From NCBI RefSeq assembly GCF_003574465.1, contig NZ_QOWC01000023.1, positions 1 to 59,166 on the forward strand: a stretch of DNA of 59,166 nt. Reading direction: 5' to 3'. Shown here piece after piece: positions 16,735-27,160 of this stretch. How positions within the stretch are numbered: position 1 is the stretch's first letter; each line of letters begins with the position of its first letter. A program made the translations under genes and the position numbers. The stretch is from Methylobacterium crusticola (GTDB taxonomy: Bacteria > Pseudomonadota > Alphaproteobacteria > Rhizobiales > Beijerinckiaceae). A model generated the notes under the pieces. That model was not told the DNA's origin. It worked only from the letters and a program-made list of their open reading frames with translations, and made no database searches.

Positions 16735-17622
16735 ATGGGGATGGCGAGGGCGCAACATCGGCCGGCGAGCCGGGGGGTCTGGGGGCGCGCCGCGGGGCTG
16801 GCGGCGGCCGGCCTCGCGATCGCCGGCCTCCTGGGCGGCGCGACGGCCGCGAGCGCGGCGGGCATCGGCCAGCCGGTGCCGTGGCAGATGGACCTGCAGC
16901 AGCCCGTGACCGAGGTGGCGACGGAGATCTACAATTTCCACCACCTGTTGAACTGGATCATGCTGGTCATCGTCCTGTTCGTGCTGGGGCTCCTGATCTA
17001 CTGCATCGTGCGCTTCAACGAGCGCGCCCAGCCGACGCCGTCGCGCACCACCCACAACACCACGCTCGAGGTGGCCTGGACCATCGTCCCGGTGCTGATC
17101 CTGGTGGCGATCGCGATCCCGTCCTTCCGGGTGCTGCGCACGCAGCTCTCCGACCCCAGGGCCGACCTGATGGTCAAGGTCATCGGCCACGCCTGGTACT
17201 GGTCCTACGAGTACCCGGAGGACGTCGGCGGCTTCAAGTTCGACGCCAACCTGCTCGAGGGCGAGGACCAGGTGAAGTCCGGCCAGCCGAAGCTCCTCGC
17301 CACCGACAACGAGGTGGTGGTGCCGGTGAACAAGATCGTGAAGGTCCAGGTCACCGCCGCCGACGTGCTGCATTCCTGGGCCCTGCCGTCCTTCGGCTTC
17401 AAGATCGACGCGATCCCGGGCCGCCTGAACCAGTTCTGGTTCAAGGCGGAGCGCGAGGGCACCTATCACGGCCAGTGCTCGGAGCTCTGCGGCCAGCGCC
17501 ACGCCTACATGCCGATCACCGTGAAGGTGGTGAGCCAGGAGGCGTTCCAGGCCTGGACCGCCGAGGCGAAGACCAAGTTCGCCCGCACCGACGGGGCGTC
17601 CCGGTTCGCGGACGCGCGCTGA
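16735..17622 (+). CDS. ctaC: Cytochrome c oxidase subunit II
   Basis: 295 residues. Subunit II accepts electrons from cytochrome c at the dinuclear CuA centre. The N-terminus is a signal peptide ending near ATAASAAG, followed by two membrane helices (about residues 70-93 and 113-133) and a periplasmic cupredoxin domain. CuA ligands are H213, C248, E250, C252, H256 and M259 (CSELCGQRHAYM). It opens the aa3 oxidase cluster; ctaD starts 91 bp later. The 298-bp leader also serves the divergent LysR gene and contains the palindrome CAACGCCGTTG at 16541-16551. Confidence 0.96.
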   Translation: MGMARAQHRPASRGVWGRAAGLAAAGLAIAGLLGGATAASAAGIGQPVPWQMDLQQPVTEVATEIYNFHHLLNWIMLVIVLFVLGLLIYCIVRFNERAQPTPSRTTHNTTLEVAWTIVPVLILVAIAIPSFRVLRTQLSDPRADLMVKVIGHAWYWSYEYPEDVGGFKFDANLLEGEDQVKSGQPKLLATDNEVVVPVNKIVKVQVTAADVLHSWALPSFGFKIDAIPGRLNQFWFKAEREGTYHGQCSELCGQRHAYMPITVKVVSQEAFQAWTAEAKTKFARTDGASRFADAR

Positions 17623-17677
17623 AGGAGCGCGCCCGCAAAGCGCGGCCGGGCTCCCGCCGGGCCGCTTCACCCCTTGA

Positions 17678-19342
<1,665 letters not shown>

Positions 19343-19353
19343 CCACGCCGGCA

Positions 19354-19394
19354 CCCGGCCCCGGCAGCGCCCGCGAGGGCGCGCCGGGGCCGGG
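19354..19394 (+). promoter_or_regulatory. Strong hairpin directly after ctaD
   Basis: CCCGGCCCCGGC (19354-19365) pairs with GCCGGGGCCGGG (19383-19394); after a single bulged A, GCGCCC (19367-19372) pairs with GGGCGC (19377-19382) around the tetraloop GCGA, which is of the GNRA class. That is 18 base pairs with one bulge. There is no T-run, so it is not a classic intrinsic terminator; it may protect or attenuate the ctaCD message. Confidence 0.6.
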
Positions 19395-19514
19395 CGGGAG
19401 GCCGCCGCCGGTCCGGCCGGACCGGGCGCGGCGCCCTCCGATGAGGCCCGGCCGGGGATCCGCCGACGCGGCCCCCGCCGGTACGACGCGCAGGGCCGCC
19501 CCCGGGGCGGTCCT

Positions 19515-19562
19515 CGCTCGTCCCCCGGGCGCCCGGCGCGTCCGGCGCCCGGGGGACGAGCG
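19515..19562 (+). promoter_or_regulatory. 19-bp perfect hairpin upstream of ctaB
   Basis: The arms 19515-19533 and 19544-19562 are perfectly complementary over 19 bp with a 10-nt loop (CGGCGCGTCC). It ends 33 bases before the ctaB ATG. Without a T-run it is more likely an RNA-processing or attenuation structure, or a palindromic repeat, than a plain terminator. Together with the preceding hairpin it fills much of the 253-bp ctaD-ctaB gap. Confidence 0.6.
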
Positions 19563-19595
19563 GCGCCCGATGACCCGCACCGGACAGCGATCGCC

Positions 19596-20546
19596 ATGAC
19601 CACCCTGTCGAACAGCGTGAACCCCGCCCAGCCCTTCGCGGCCGCCTCGGCGCCGGCCGGCGACGTGGCCGATTACTTCGCGCTCCTGAAGCCGCGGGTG
19701 ATGGCGCTCGTGATCTTCACGGCGCTCGTCGGCATGACGGTCTCGCACGCCCACGTGAACCCGGTCGTCGGCGCGATCTCGCTCTTGATGATCGCGGTCG
19801 GGGCCGGCGCCTCGGGCTGCCTCAACATGTGGTGGGACGCCGACGTGGACGCGGTCATGACCCGCACCCGCATGCGGCCGATCCCGGCCGGCCGGATCCG
19901 GCCCGGCGAGGCCCTGTCCTTCGGGCTGACCCTGTCGGTCGGCTCGGTGCTGGTGCTCGGCCTGGCGGCGAACTGGCTCGCCGCGGGCCTGCTCGCCTTC
20001 ACGATCGCGTTCTACGCCGTGATCTACTCGATGTGGCTCAAGCGCGCGACGGCGCAGAACATCGTGATCGGGGGCGCCGCCGGCGCCCTGCCGCCGGTGA
20101 TCGGGCAGGCCGTGGTGGCGGGCCATGTCGGCATCGAGAGCACCGTCCTGTTCCTGATCATCTTCATCTGGACGCCGCCGCACTTCTGGGCGCTTGCCCT
20201 CGTCAAGGCGAGCGAGTACGCCCGCGCCGGCATCCCGATGATGCCCAACGTGGCGGGGCCGGACTCGACCCGGCGCCAGATCGTCGGCTACTCGGCGCTG
20301 CTCGCCCCCCTCGGCCTCGCGCCGGTGGCGCTCGGCTTCGGCGGCCTGATCTACGCGCTCGTCGGCCTCGTCTGCGGCCTCGCCATGCTGGCCCTCAGCG
20401 TGCAGGTCCTGCGCACCCGCGAGGGCGAGCGCGCGAACCGCGCCGCCATGAGCCTGTTCGCCTTCTCGATCCTCTACCTGTTCCTCCTCTTCTCCGCCCT
20501 CCTGGCGGAGCAGGGGCTCGGGCTGTTCCGGCCCGTCCTCGGTTGA
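19596..20546 (+). CDS. ctaB: Heme O synthase (protoheme IX farnesyltransferase)
   Basis: 316 residues of the UbiA superfamily, with about nine membrane helices. It attaches a farnesyl group to heme B to make heme O, the precursor of the heme A used by CtaD. The first metal/prenyl-diphosphate site is N77, D81 and D85 in [19 protein letters not shown]. The ATG at 19596 follows a GC-rich leader with weak ribosome-binding signal. It sits in the oxidase cluster, 8 bp before the small membrane protein gene. Confidence 0.95.
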   Translation: MTTLSNSVNPAQPFAAASAPAGDVADYFALLKPRVMALVIFTALVGMTVSHAHVNPVVGAISLLMIAVGAGASGCLNMWWDADVDAVMTRTRMRPIPAGRIRPGEALSFGLTLSVGSVLVLGLAANWLAAGLLAFTIAFYAVIYSMWLKRATAQNIVIGGAAGALPPVIGQAVVAGHVGIESTVLFLIIFIWTPPHFWALALVKASEYARAGIPMMPNVAGPDSTRRQIVGYSALLAPLGLAPVALGFGGLIYALVGLVCGLAMLALSVQVLRTREGERANRAAMSLFAFSILYLFLLFSALLAEQGLGLFRPVLG

Positions 20547-20554
20547 TCCCCGTG

Positions 20555-20707
20555 ATGAGTGCGTTGCCCCAGCTGACCCCCGACGAGATCCGCCGCCGGC
20601 GCAAGCGCTCCGTCGCGATCGCGCTCGTGCTCGCCGCCCTGGTGGCGATCTTCTACGCCCTGACCATCGCGAAGCTCGGGCCCCAGGTCCTGAACCGGCC
20701 GCTCTAG
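20555..20707 (+). CDS. Small single-helix membrane protein in the oxidase cluster (CoxF-like)
   Basis: 50 residues starting MSALPQLTPDEIRRRRKRS, then one hydrophobic helix (about residues 19-40), ending VLNRPL. A basic patch before the helix predicts the N-terminus in the cytoplasm. Small proteins of this form are found between ctaB and ctaG in many alphaproteobacteria and are thought to take part in oxidase assembly; I am matching by position and shape. A GTG one codon upstream (20552) is an alternative start. The gap to ctaG is 23 bp. Confidence 0.8.
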   Translation: MSALPQLTPDEIRRRRKRSVAIALVLAALVAIFYALTIAKLGPQVLNRPL

Positions 20708-20730
20708 GCGGCGCGCTAGTAGGCAGCCCC

Positions 20731-21348
20731 ATGAGGTCGCGGATGACCCCGAGCCGCACAGCACCCCCCCTGCCCCGCCGGGCGCGCAGCACGCTGCTCG
20801 CCTGCCTCGGGCTCGTGGCCGGCATGACCGCCCTCGCCTTCGCGTTCGTGCCCCTCTACAGCCTGTTCTGCAAGGCGACCGGCTACGACGGCACGCCGCT
20901 CACGGGCGCGGCGCGGACCGGGCCGGTGAGCGAGGCCAGCCTGGTGGTGCACTTCGACACCAACGTGGCCCCGGGCCTGCCCTGGCGCTTCCAGGCGGAG
21001 ACGCCCCGGATCGAGGCGCGGCTCGGCGAGACCAAGACGGTGTTCTTCCGCGTGCGCAACACCGGCACGGTGGCGAGCACCGGCATCGCCGCCTTCAACC
21101 TGCAGCCCGGCCTGACCGGCGGCTACTTCGTGAAGGTGCAGTGCTTCTGCTTCAACGAGCAGACGCTCCAGCCCGGCGAGACCATGGACTTCCCGGTGGT
21201 GTTCTACATCGAGCCCGGCATCCGGACCGACCCGAACACCCGCGATCTCACCGAGATGACGCTGTCCTACACCTACTTCGCGTCGAAGAACGGCCAGCCC
21301 ACGGCCGCGCTCGCGACGCAAGGGGCGGGGGCGTCGCGGCCGAACTGA
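20731..21348 (+). CDS. ctaG: Cytochrome c oxidase copper chaperone CtaG (Cox11)
   Basis: 205 residues. Cox11/CtaG delivers copper to the CuB site of subunit I. One N-terminal membrane helix (about residues 22-42) anchors a periplasmic immunoglobulin-like domain. Copper ligands are C138 and C140 of the CFCF motif, with C47 after the helix (LFCKATGYDGTP). A second ATG at 20743 could also be the start. It is 23 bp downstream of the small membrane protein and 150 bp before ctaE. Confidence 0.95.
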   Translation: MRSRMTPSRTAPPLPRRARSTLLACLGLVAGMTALAFAFVPLYSLFCKATGYDGTPLTGAARTGPVSEASLVVHFDTNVAPGLPWRFQAETPRIEARLGETKTVFFRVRNTGTVASTGIAAFNLQPGLTGGYFVKVQCFCFNEQTLQPGETMDFPVVFYIEPGIRTDPNTRDLTEMTLSYTYFASKNGQPTAALATQGAGASRPN

Positions 21349-21498
21349 GCGCCCGCCCGGTGACAAGCGCGCCGGGCAGGCGCTAAAGCGTGACCGTGGG
21401 GCCCCCGGGGCGGGGCCGCCGACCGCGGTGATGCGACGCAATCCACGACGGCCGGCGCGGGGCGCGCCCGGTCCCAGAGAGGCAGGAGACCCGATTCG

Positions 21499-22359
21499 AT
21501 GGCCGAGGCGCACCCGAAGCACCACGACTACCACCTCGTCAATCCGAGCCCGTGGCCTCTCATCGGCTCCATCAGCGGCTTCCTGATGACCTCGGGCGGC
21601 GTGCTGTGGATGAAGAGCATGACGATCGCCAACATGGCGATCGGTCCCTACGTGTTCTTCACCGGCGTGGCGGGCGTGCTCTACACCATGCTGAGCTGGT
21701 GGCGGGACGTCGTTCACGAGGCGAACACCGGCGACCACACCCGCGTGGTGCAGCTCTCGCACCGCTACGGCATGATGATGTTCATCGCCTCCGAGGTGAT
21801 GTTCTTCGTCGCCTGGTTCTGGGCCTACTTCGAGGCGGCGCTGTACACGGCCGACCCGATCCAGGCCTCGCGGGTCGACTTCACCGGAGGCCTGTGGCCG
21901 CCCAAGGGCGTCGAGGCCTTCGACCCCTGGCACCTGCCGCTGCTCAACACGCTGATCCTGCTCACCTCGGGCACCACCGTGACCTGGGCCCACCACGCCC
22001 TCCTCAACAACGACCGCAAGGGCCTGAAGTACGGCCTGTGGCTCACCATCGCCCTCGGCCTGCTGTTCTCCTGCGTGCAGGCCTACGAGTACGGCCACGC
22101 CCATTTCGGCTTCTCGGGCAGCATCTACTCGGCGACGTTCTTCATGGCGACGGGCTTCCACGGCGCCCACGTCATCATCGGGACGATCTTCCTGGCGGTC
22201 TGCCTCTACCGGGCCTATCTCGGCCAGTTCACGCCGCGCCAGCACCTCGGCTTCGAGTTCGCCGCCTGGTACTGGCACTTCGTCGACGTGGTGTGGCTGT
22301 TCCTGTTCGCGGCCGTCTACGTCTGGGGCTCCGGCATCGGCCACGGCGCCGCGCACTGA
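21499..22359 (+). CDS. ctaE: Cytochrome c oxidase subunit III
   Basis: 286 residues with seven membrane helices. Subunit III stabilises the catalytic core and proton uptake. Typical family parts are HPYHLVNPSPWP-like HDYHLVNPSPWPL at the N-terminus, RYGMMMFIASEVMFFVAWFW in the third helix, and AAWYWHFVDVVWLFLF near the C-terminus. The ATG at 21499 follows GGCAGGAG at good spacing. It closes the core structural genes; the DUF983 gene follows after 136 bp. Confidence 0.96.
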   Translation: MAEAHPKHHDYHLVNPSPWPLIGSISGFLMTSGGVLWMKSMTIANMAIGPYVFFTGVAGVLYTMLSWWRDVVHEANTGDHTRVVQLSHRYGMMMFIASEVMFFVAWFWAYFEAALYTADPIQASRVDFTGGLWPPKGVEAFDPWHLPLLNTLILLTSGTTVTWAHHALLNNDRKGLKYGLWLTIALGLLFSCVQAYEYGHAHFGFSGSIYSATFFMATGFHGAHVIIGTIFLAVCLYRAYLGQFTPRQHLGFEFAAWYWHFVDVVWLFLFAAVYVWGSGIGHGAAH

Positions 22360-22495
22360 GCGCGCCGCCGCCCGGCCTGGCGCCCGGACGCGACGAAACG
22401 ACCCGAGGGGCGGCGAGTGCCGCCCTTTCTCTTTGGCGCGCCAAGGCCCCATATCGCGCTCACGGCCCCCGGAGCGTTCAGGAGCAACCCCCACC

Positions 22496-22864
22496 GTGGA
22501 TGAGATCCGCACGACCGACTCGCCGGCGCTGTCCGGCCTGCGCGGGCGCTGCCCCCGCTGCGGCGAGGGCCACCTGTTCGCGGGCTACCTCGGCTTCCGC
22601 CCCGCCTGCGAGGTCTGCGGACTGGACTTCAAGTTCATCGACTCGGCCGACGGTCCCGCCTTCTTCGTGATGTCGATCGTCGGCATCGTGGTGGTGGGCC
22701 TCGCCATGTGGGTCGAGTTCACCTACGAGCCGCCGATGTGGGTGCACGCGGCGCTCTGGGGCCCCCTCGCCATCGTCCTCAGCCTCGTCCTCGTGCGTCC
22801 CCTCAAGGGCATGATGGCGGCGCTGCAATACACCAACAAGGCCGCGGAGGGGCGCTTCCGCTGA
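22496..22864 (+). CDS. DUF983 zinc-ribbon membrane protein
   Basis: 122 residues from GTG 22496, chosen because AGGAG lies 11 bases upstream and the family begins shortly before the zinc ribbon; an ATG at 22433 is possible but adds arginine-rich sequence. The N-terminus has CPRCGEGHLF and CEVCGLDF, a four-cysteine ribbon, then two membrane helices and a conserved RPLKGMMAALQY end. DUF983 genes commonly sit between ctaE and SURF1 in this class, so a part in oxidase assembly is likely but the biochemical role is not known. Its stop codon overlaps the SURF1 start (TGATG). Confidence 0.88.
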   Translation: MDEIRTTDSPALSGLRGRCPRCGEGHLFAGYLGFRPACEVCGLDFKFIDSADGPAFFVMSIVGIVVVGLAMWVEFTYEPPMWVHAALWGPLAIVLSLVLVRPLKGMMAALQYTNKAAEGRFR

Positions 22865-23631
22865 TGGAAGCGGGGATTGCCACGGCGGAGCGGCGCTCCG
22901 CCCTGCGCGACCTCCTGGCGCCCGGGCTCGCGGCGCTGGCCTGCCTCGGCATCCTGGTCGCCCTCGGCACCTGGCAGCTCGAGCGCAGGGCCTGGAAGGA
23001 GGCGCTGATCGCGCGCATCGTCGCGCGCTCCCGCGCCGAGCCGCCGATGGCCCTGCCCTCGCCCGCGTCCTGGGATCCGGCCCGGGACGAGTTCGAGCGC
23101 GTGCGCGCCGCCGGCCGCTTCCTCCACGACCGCGAGACGCTGGTCCACGGCCTCGCCCCGGGCGAGACGCCGGGGCGGGCGCTCCAGGGCTACTACGTGG
23201 TCACCCCGCTGCGCCTCGACGACGGCCGGGTCGTGCTGGTCAACCGCGGCTTCGTGCCGACCGAGCTGAAGAATCCGCGCGACCGCGCCGCGGGCCAGGT
23301 CGAGGGGGCGGCGACCGTCACCGGCATGCTGCGCCAGAGCGAGGCGCGCGGGATGTTCGTGCCCGCCCCGAATGCCGCGACCGGCGAGTGGTTCAACCGG
23401 GACGTGGCCGGCATCGCCGCCGCCCGGGACCTTCCCGGGGCCGCCCCCTACCTGATCGAGGCCGACGCGACGTCCAATCCCGGCGGCTGGCCCCGCGGCG
23501 GCCAGCTCCGGGTCGACCTGCCGAACAACCACCTGCAATACGCCTTCACCTGGTACGGGATCGCGCTCTGCCTCGTCGGCGTGTTCGGCGCCTTCGCGTG
23601 GCGCCGGGTGCACGGCGACGAGGGCGCCTGA
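22864..23631 (+). CDS. SURF1 family oxidase assembly protein
   Basis: 255 residues. SURF1 (Shy1) helps insert heme A into subunit I. Two membrane helices lie at the ends (about residues 18-37 and 230-248), with a periplasmic domain between. Family signatures are LGTWQLERRAWKEAL after the first helix, VLVNRGFVP in the middle and NNHLQYAFTWYGIA at the C-terminal helix. The ATG overlaps the DUF983 stop by one base, so translation is coupled. Confidence 0.93.
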   Translation: MEAGIATAERRSALRDLLAPGLAALACLGILVALGTWQLERRAWKEALIARIVARSRAEPPMALPSPASWDPARDEFERVRAAGRFLHDRETLVHGLAPGETPGRALQGYYVVTPLRLDDGRVVLVNRGFVPTELKNPRDRAAGQVEGAATVTGMLRQSEARGMFVPAPNAATGEWFNRDVAGIAAARDLPGAAPYLIEADATSNPGGWPRGGQLRVDLPNNHLQYAFTWYGIALCLVGVFGAFAWRRVHGDEGA

Positions 23632-23727
23632 TCCCGGGCGGCCCATCAAAAACGGTAGGCAAAACCGGGGCAGCGGGTACTCTCGACGCCGATCGCGGAC
23701 CCTCTCCAGCGCGGAGTCTCCCTGCCG

Positions 23728-24138
23728 ATGCGCGCCATCCTCGCCCTCCTGACCCTGATGGCCTTCCCGGCGCTCGCCACCGAGGCGCCCGACCAGGAGG
23801 CGGCCCGGGCCGCGATCGTGCGCCAGCAGGAATCCTTCCGCCGCGACGACGCGGCCGGGGCCTACGCCCAGGCCGCGCCCGCCATCCAGCGGATGTTCGA
23901 CACGCCGGAGCGCTTCATCGGCATGGTCCGGGACGGCTACGCGCCGGTCTACCGCAACCGCCGCTTCGACTTCGACCGGGCCGAGGACCTGCCGGACGGG
24001 AGCTTCGCCCAGAGCGTGCGCATCCAGGACCAGGACGGCACCGACTGGGTCGCGCTCTACACCCTGGCGCGGGAGCCGGACGGAAGCTGGCGGATCACCG
24101 GCTGCCAGCTGCGCAAGGCGGCCGGCATCGCCGCGTGA
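23728..24138 (+). CDS. DUF4864 family exported protein
   Basis: 136 residues with a signal peptide ending near FPALATEA. The mature part has the DUF4864-like features IVRQQESFRRDDAAGAY, ERFIGMVRDGYAPVYR and a final WRITGCQLRKA. The function of the family is unknown; the fold may be an NTF2/SnoaL-like cone. It lies between SURF1 (96 bp) and thrC (83 bp) on the same strand. Confidence 0.75.
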   Translation: MRAILALLTLMAFPALATEAPDQEAARAAIVRQQESFRRDDAAGAYAQAAPAIQRMFDTPERFIGMVRDGYAPVYRNRRFDFDRAEDLPDGSFAQSVRIQDQDGTDWVALYTLAREPDGSWRITGCQLRKAAGIAA

Positions 24139-24221
24139 GCCGGCCCGCGCCGCCGGACCGCGCCGGCTGACGGCGGCGCCGGATTCGTGTAGGGCGTCGG
24201 CAGCCTCAGGACGGATTCACC

Positions 24222-25637
24222 GTGCTCCATGTCTCGACCCGCGGCGGCGCCGCACCGCTGACCTTCACCGACGCGCTGCTCGCCGGGCTCGCCCGCGACG
24301 GCGGCCTCTACATCCCGCAGGCCTGGCCGCGCCTCGCCCCGGAGGTCATCGCGGGTCTCGCCGGCAAGCCCTACGCCGAGGCCGCCAAGACCGTGCTGGC
24401 CCCCCTGGTCGACGGCGAGATCCCGGCGCGCGACCTCGACCGGATGATCGAGGGCGCCTACGCGACCTTCCGGCACCCGGCGGTCTGCCCGCTGACGCAG
24501 CTCGACGACAACCTGTTCCTGCTCGAGCTCCACCACGGCCCGACGCTCGCCTTCAAGGACGTGGCGATGCAGCTCCTCGGCCGGCTGATGGACTACACCC
24601 TGAGGGCGCGGGGCTCCCGCGCCACCATCGTGGGGGCGACGTCGGGCGACACCGGCAGCGCCGCCGTCGAGGCCTTCCGCGGGCTCGACAACGTCGACGT
24701 CTTCATCCTCTACCCGCACGGGCGCGTCTCGGACGTGCAGCGCCGGCAGATGACCACGGTCGCGGCCGGCAACATCCACGCCCTCGCGGTCGAGGGCACC
24801 TTCGACGATTGCCAGGCCATCGTGAAGGCGCTGTTCCAGCATCCCCGCTTCGCCGAGGACGTGCGGCTGTCGGGGGTGAACTCGATCAACTGGGCCCGGG
24901 TCGCCGCGCAGGCGGTGTACTACTTCACGAGCGCGGTCGCCCTCGGGGCGCCCCATCGCCGGGTCTCGTTCTCGGTGCCGACGGGCAATTTCGGCGACAT
25001 CCTGGCCGGCTGGGCGGCCAAGCGCATGGGCCTGCCGGTCGGGCGGCTGATGATCGCCACCAACGCCAACGACATCCTGGCGCGCACCCTCGCGACCGGC
25101 GCCTACGAGCTCCGGGGCGTCTCGCCCACCACCTCGCCCTCGATGGACATCCAGGTTTCGTCGAACTTCGAGCGCCTGCTGTTCGAGGCCCTCGACCGCG
25201 ACGCCGGCGCGGTCGGCCGCCTGATGGCGGGCCTGAAGCAGTCGGGCACCTTCACGCTCGAGCCCGGCGCCCTCGCGCGCATCCGGGCGGAGTTCGACGC
25301 CGAGGCGGTGCCCGAGCCGGACGTGGCGGCGGAGATCCGCGACGTCCACGCCCGGACCGGCGTCGTGCTCGATCCCCACAGCGCCATCGGGGTCCGGGCC
25401 GCCCGCCGGCTCGTCGCCGACGACCCGGCGACGCCCGTCGTCGCCCTCGCCACCGCGCACGCGGCGAAGTTCCCGGACGCGGTCGCGGCCGCGACGGGCC
25501 TGCACCCCGCGCTGCCGCCCCACCTCGCCGACCTGATGGGCCGGCCCGAGCGCTTCACCGTGCTGCCGAACGACGAGGCCGCGGTCGAGCGCGTCATCCG
25601 CGAGCGCGCCCGCATCGTGCGGGGGGCCGCCGCGTGA
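24222..25637 (+). CDS. thrC: Threonine synthase
   Basis: 471 residues, the long (bacterial/yeast) form. It converts O-phosphohomoserine to threonine with pyridoxal phosphate, in the cytoplasm. PLP is bound by K112 in LAFKDVAMQ; the phosphate loop is ATSGDTGSAA, and SVPTGNFGDILAGW and SSNFERLLFE are family blocks. The start is a GTG at 24222. Its TGA overlaps the GTG of the M16 peptidase, a pairing that is common in alphaproteobacteria. Confidence 0.96.
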   Translation: MLHVSTRGGAAPLTFTDALLAGLARDGGLYIPQAWPRLAPEVIAGLAGKPYAEAAKTVLAPLVDGEIPARDLDRMIEGAYATFRHPAVCPLTQLDDNLFLLELHHGPTLAFKDVAMQLLGRLMDYTLRARGSRATIVGATSGDTGSAAVEAFRGLDNVDVFILYPHGRVSDVQRRQMTTVAAGNIHALAVEGTFDDCQAIVKALFQHPRFAEDVRLSGVNSINWARVAAQAVYYFTSAVALGAPHRRVSFSVPTGNFGDILAGWAAKRMGLPVGRLMIATNANDILARTLATGAYELRGVSPTTSPSMDIQVSSNFERLLFEALDRDAGAVGRLMAGLKQSGTFTLEPGALARIRAEFDAEAVPEPDVAAEIRDVHARTGVVLDPHSAIGVRAARRLVADDPATPVVALATAHAAKFPDAVAAATGLHPALPPHLADLMGRPERFTVLPNDEAAVERVIRERARIVRGAAA

Positions 25638-26929
25638 ACCAGCACTTCGCCACCCTGGGCGCCTCTCCGGACCTGAAGATCACCCGCCTCGCCAACGGCC
25701 TCACGGTCGCCACGGAGGCCATGCCGGGCCTCGCCACCGCGACGCTCGGCGTCTGGGTCGGGGCCGGCTCCCGGCACGAGCGGCCGGAGGAGCACGGCCT
25801 CAGCCACCTCATCGAGCACATGGCGTTCAAGGGCACGGCGACGCGCTCGGCCCGCCGCATCGCCGAGGACATCGAGAACGTCGGCGGCGAGATCAACGCC
25901 GCCACGAGCGCGGAGCAGACCAGCTACACCGCGCGGGTGCTGGGAGAGGACGCCGAGGTCGCCCTCGACGTGCTCGGCGACATCCTGACCCGCTCCGCCT
26001 TCGACGCCGAGGAGCTCGCCCGCGAGAAGGGCGTCATCCTGCAGGAATACGCCGCCGTCGAGGACACGCCCGACGACGTGGTCTACGACGCCTTCACGGA
26101 GGCCGCCTTCCCGGACCAGCCGATCGGCCGGCCGATCCTCGGGCGCCCGGAGACCATCCGCAGCTTCGACCGCGCGGCGATCGAGGCCTACATCGCCCGC
26201 GAGTACACGCCCGGCCGCATGGTGCTGGCGGCGGCGGGGGCCGTGGAGCACGAGGCCCTCGTGGCCGCGGCCGAGCGGCATTTCGGCGCCCTCCCGGCTG
26301 GCGATCCGGGCGAGTCCGTGCCCGGCCGCTACCGGGGCGGCGAGCGCCGGATGGCGCGCAAGCTGGAGCAGGCGAACCTCGTCCTCGGCCTGCCCGGCCT
26401 GTCCTTCCGGGACGACGGCTACTACGCGCTCCACCTCTTCGCGCAAGTGCTCGGCGGCGGGCTGACCTCCCGGCTCTGGCACGAGGTCCGGGAGACCCGC
26501 GGCCTCGCCTACGAGATCCACGCCTTCCACTGGCCCTTCAGCGATTGCGGGCTGTTCGGCATCGGTGCCGGCACCGCGGGCGCGGACCTGCCGGCCCTCG
26601 TCGACGTCACGCTGGAGTGCCTCCGGCAGGCCGCCGGCACCGTCGACGCGGCCGAGCTCGCCCGCGCCAAGGCGCAGCTCAAGGTCGCGCTCCTCTCCGC
26701 GCTCGAGACGCCGGGCGGGCGCATCGAGCGCACGGCGCGCCAGCTCCTCGCCTGGGGCCGGGTGATCCCCGCCGCCGAGGTGATCGCCAAGGTCGACGCG
26801 GTGACGCCCGACGACGTCCGGGCCGCCGGCCGCACGCTCCTGGCCGGCGCGCCGACGCTCGCGGCGATCGGGCCGATCCGCAAGCTCCAGAGCCTCGACG
26901 CGGTGGCGGCCGCCCTCGCGGCGGACTGA
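25634..26929 (+). CDS. M16 family zinc peptidase (mitochondrial-processing-peptidase-like)
   Basis: 431 residues from GTG 25634, which overlaps the thrC stop (GTGA). The inverted zinc motif HxxEH is H58-L-I-E61-H62 (GLSHLIEHMAFKGT), with the third ligand expected in VILQEYAAVED. The C-terminal half has the R/Y pair region RETRGLAYEIHAF. It resembles alphaproteobacterial relatives of the mitochondrial processing peptidase beta subunit. No signal peptide is seen, so it is probably cytoplasmic. Its substrate is unknown. Confidence 0.93.
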   Translation: MNQHFATLGASPDLKITRLANGLTVATEAMPGLATATLGVWVGAGSRHERPEEHGLSHLIEHMAFKGTATRSARRIAEDIENVGGEINAATSAEQTSYTARVLGEDAEVALDVLGDILTRSAFDAEELAREKGVILQEYAAVEDTPDDVVYDAFTEAAFPDQPIGRPILGRPETIRSFDRAAIEAYIAREYTPGRMVLAAAGAVEHEALVAAAERHFGALPAGDPGESVPGRYRGGERRMARKLEQANLVLGLPGLSFRDDGYYALHLFAQVLGGGLTSRLWHEVRETRGLAYEIHAFHWPFSDCGLFGIGAGTAGADLPALVDVTLECLRQAAGTVDAAELARAKAQLKVALLSALETPGGRIERTARQLLAWGRVIPAAEVIAKVDAVTPDDVRAAGRTLLAGAPTLAAIGPIRKLQSLDAVAAALAAD

Positions 26930-27160
26930 GCGCCCGCGGGCCGGCTCGCGGTCCGGTCGCGGACTACGCCGCGGCCACAACTTGATTTGGCCGCAAAGCG
27001 GAGCGATCGAAGCCGTCGTCAGCGGCGGAGCCGGTGCGCGCGGCCGGGGGGCCACGGCCTCCGCGCCTTGCTCCCGAGCGTGACCGTCAGTACCGTTCCG
27101 TGGGCCTTCGACCTGCCTCGGGCCCGCGGCCATTCCCGTTTGGTCGGAAGACCCTCAAGC

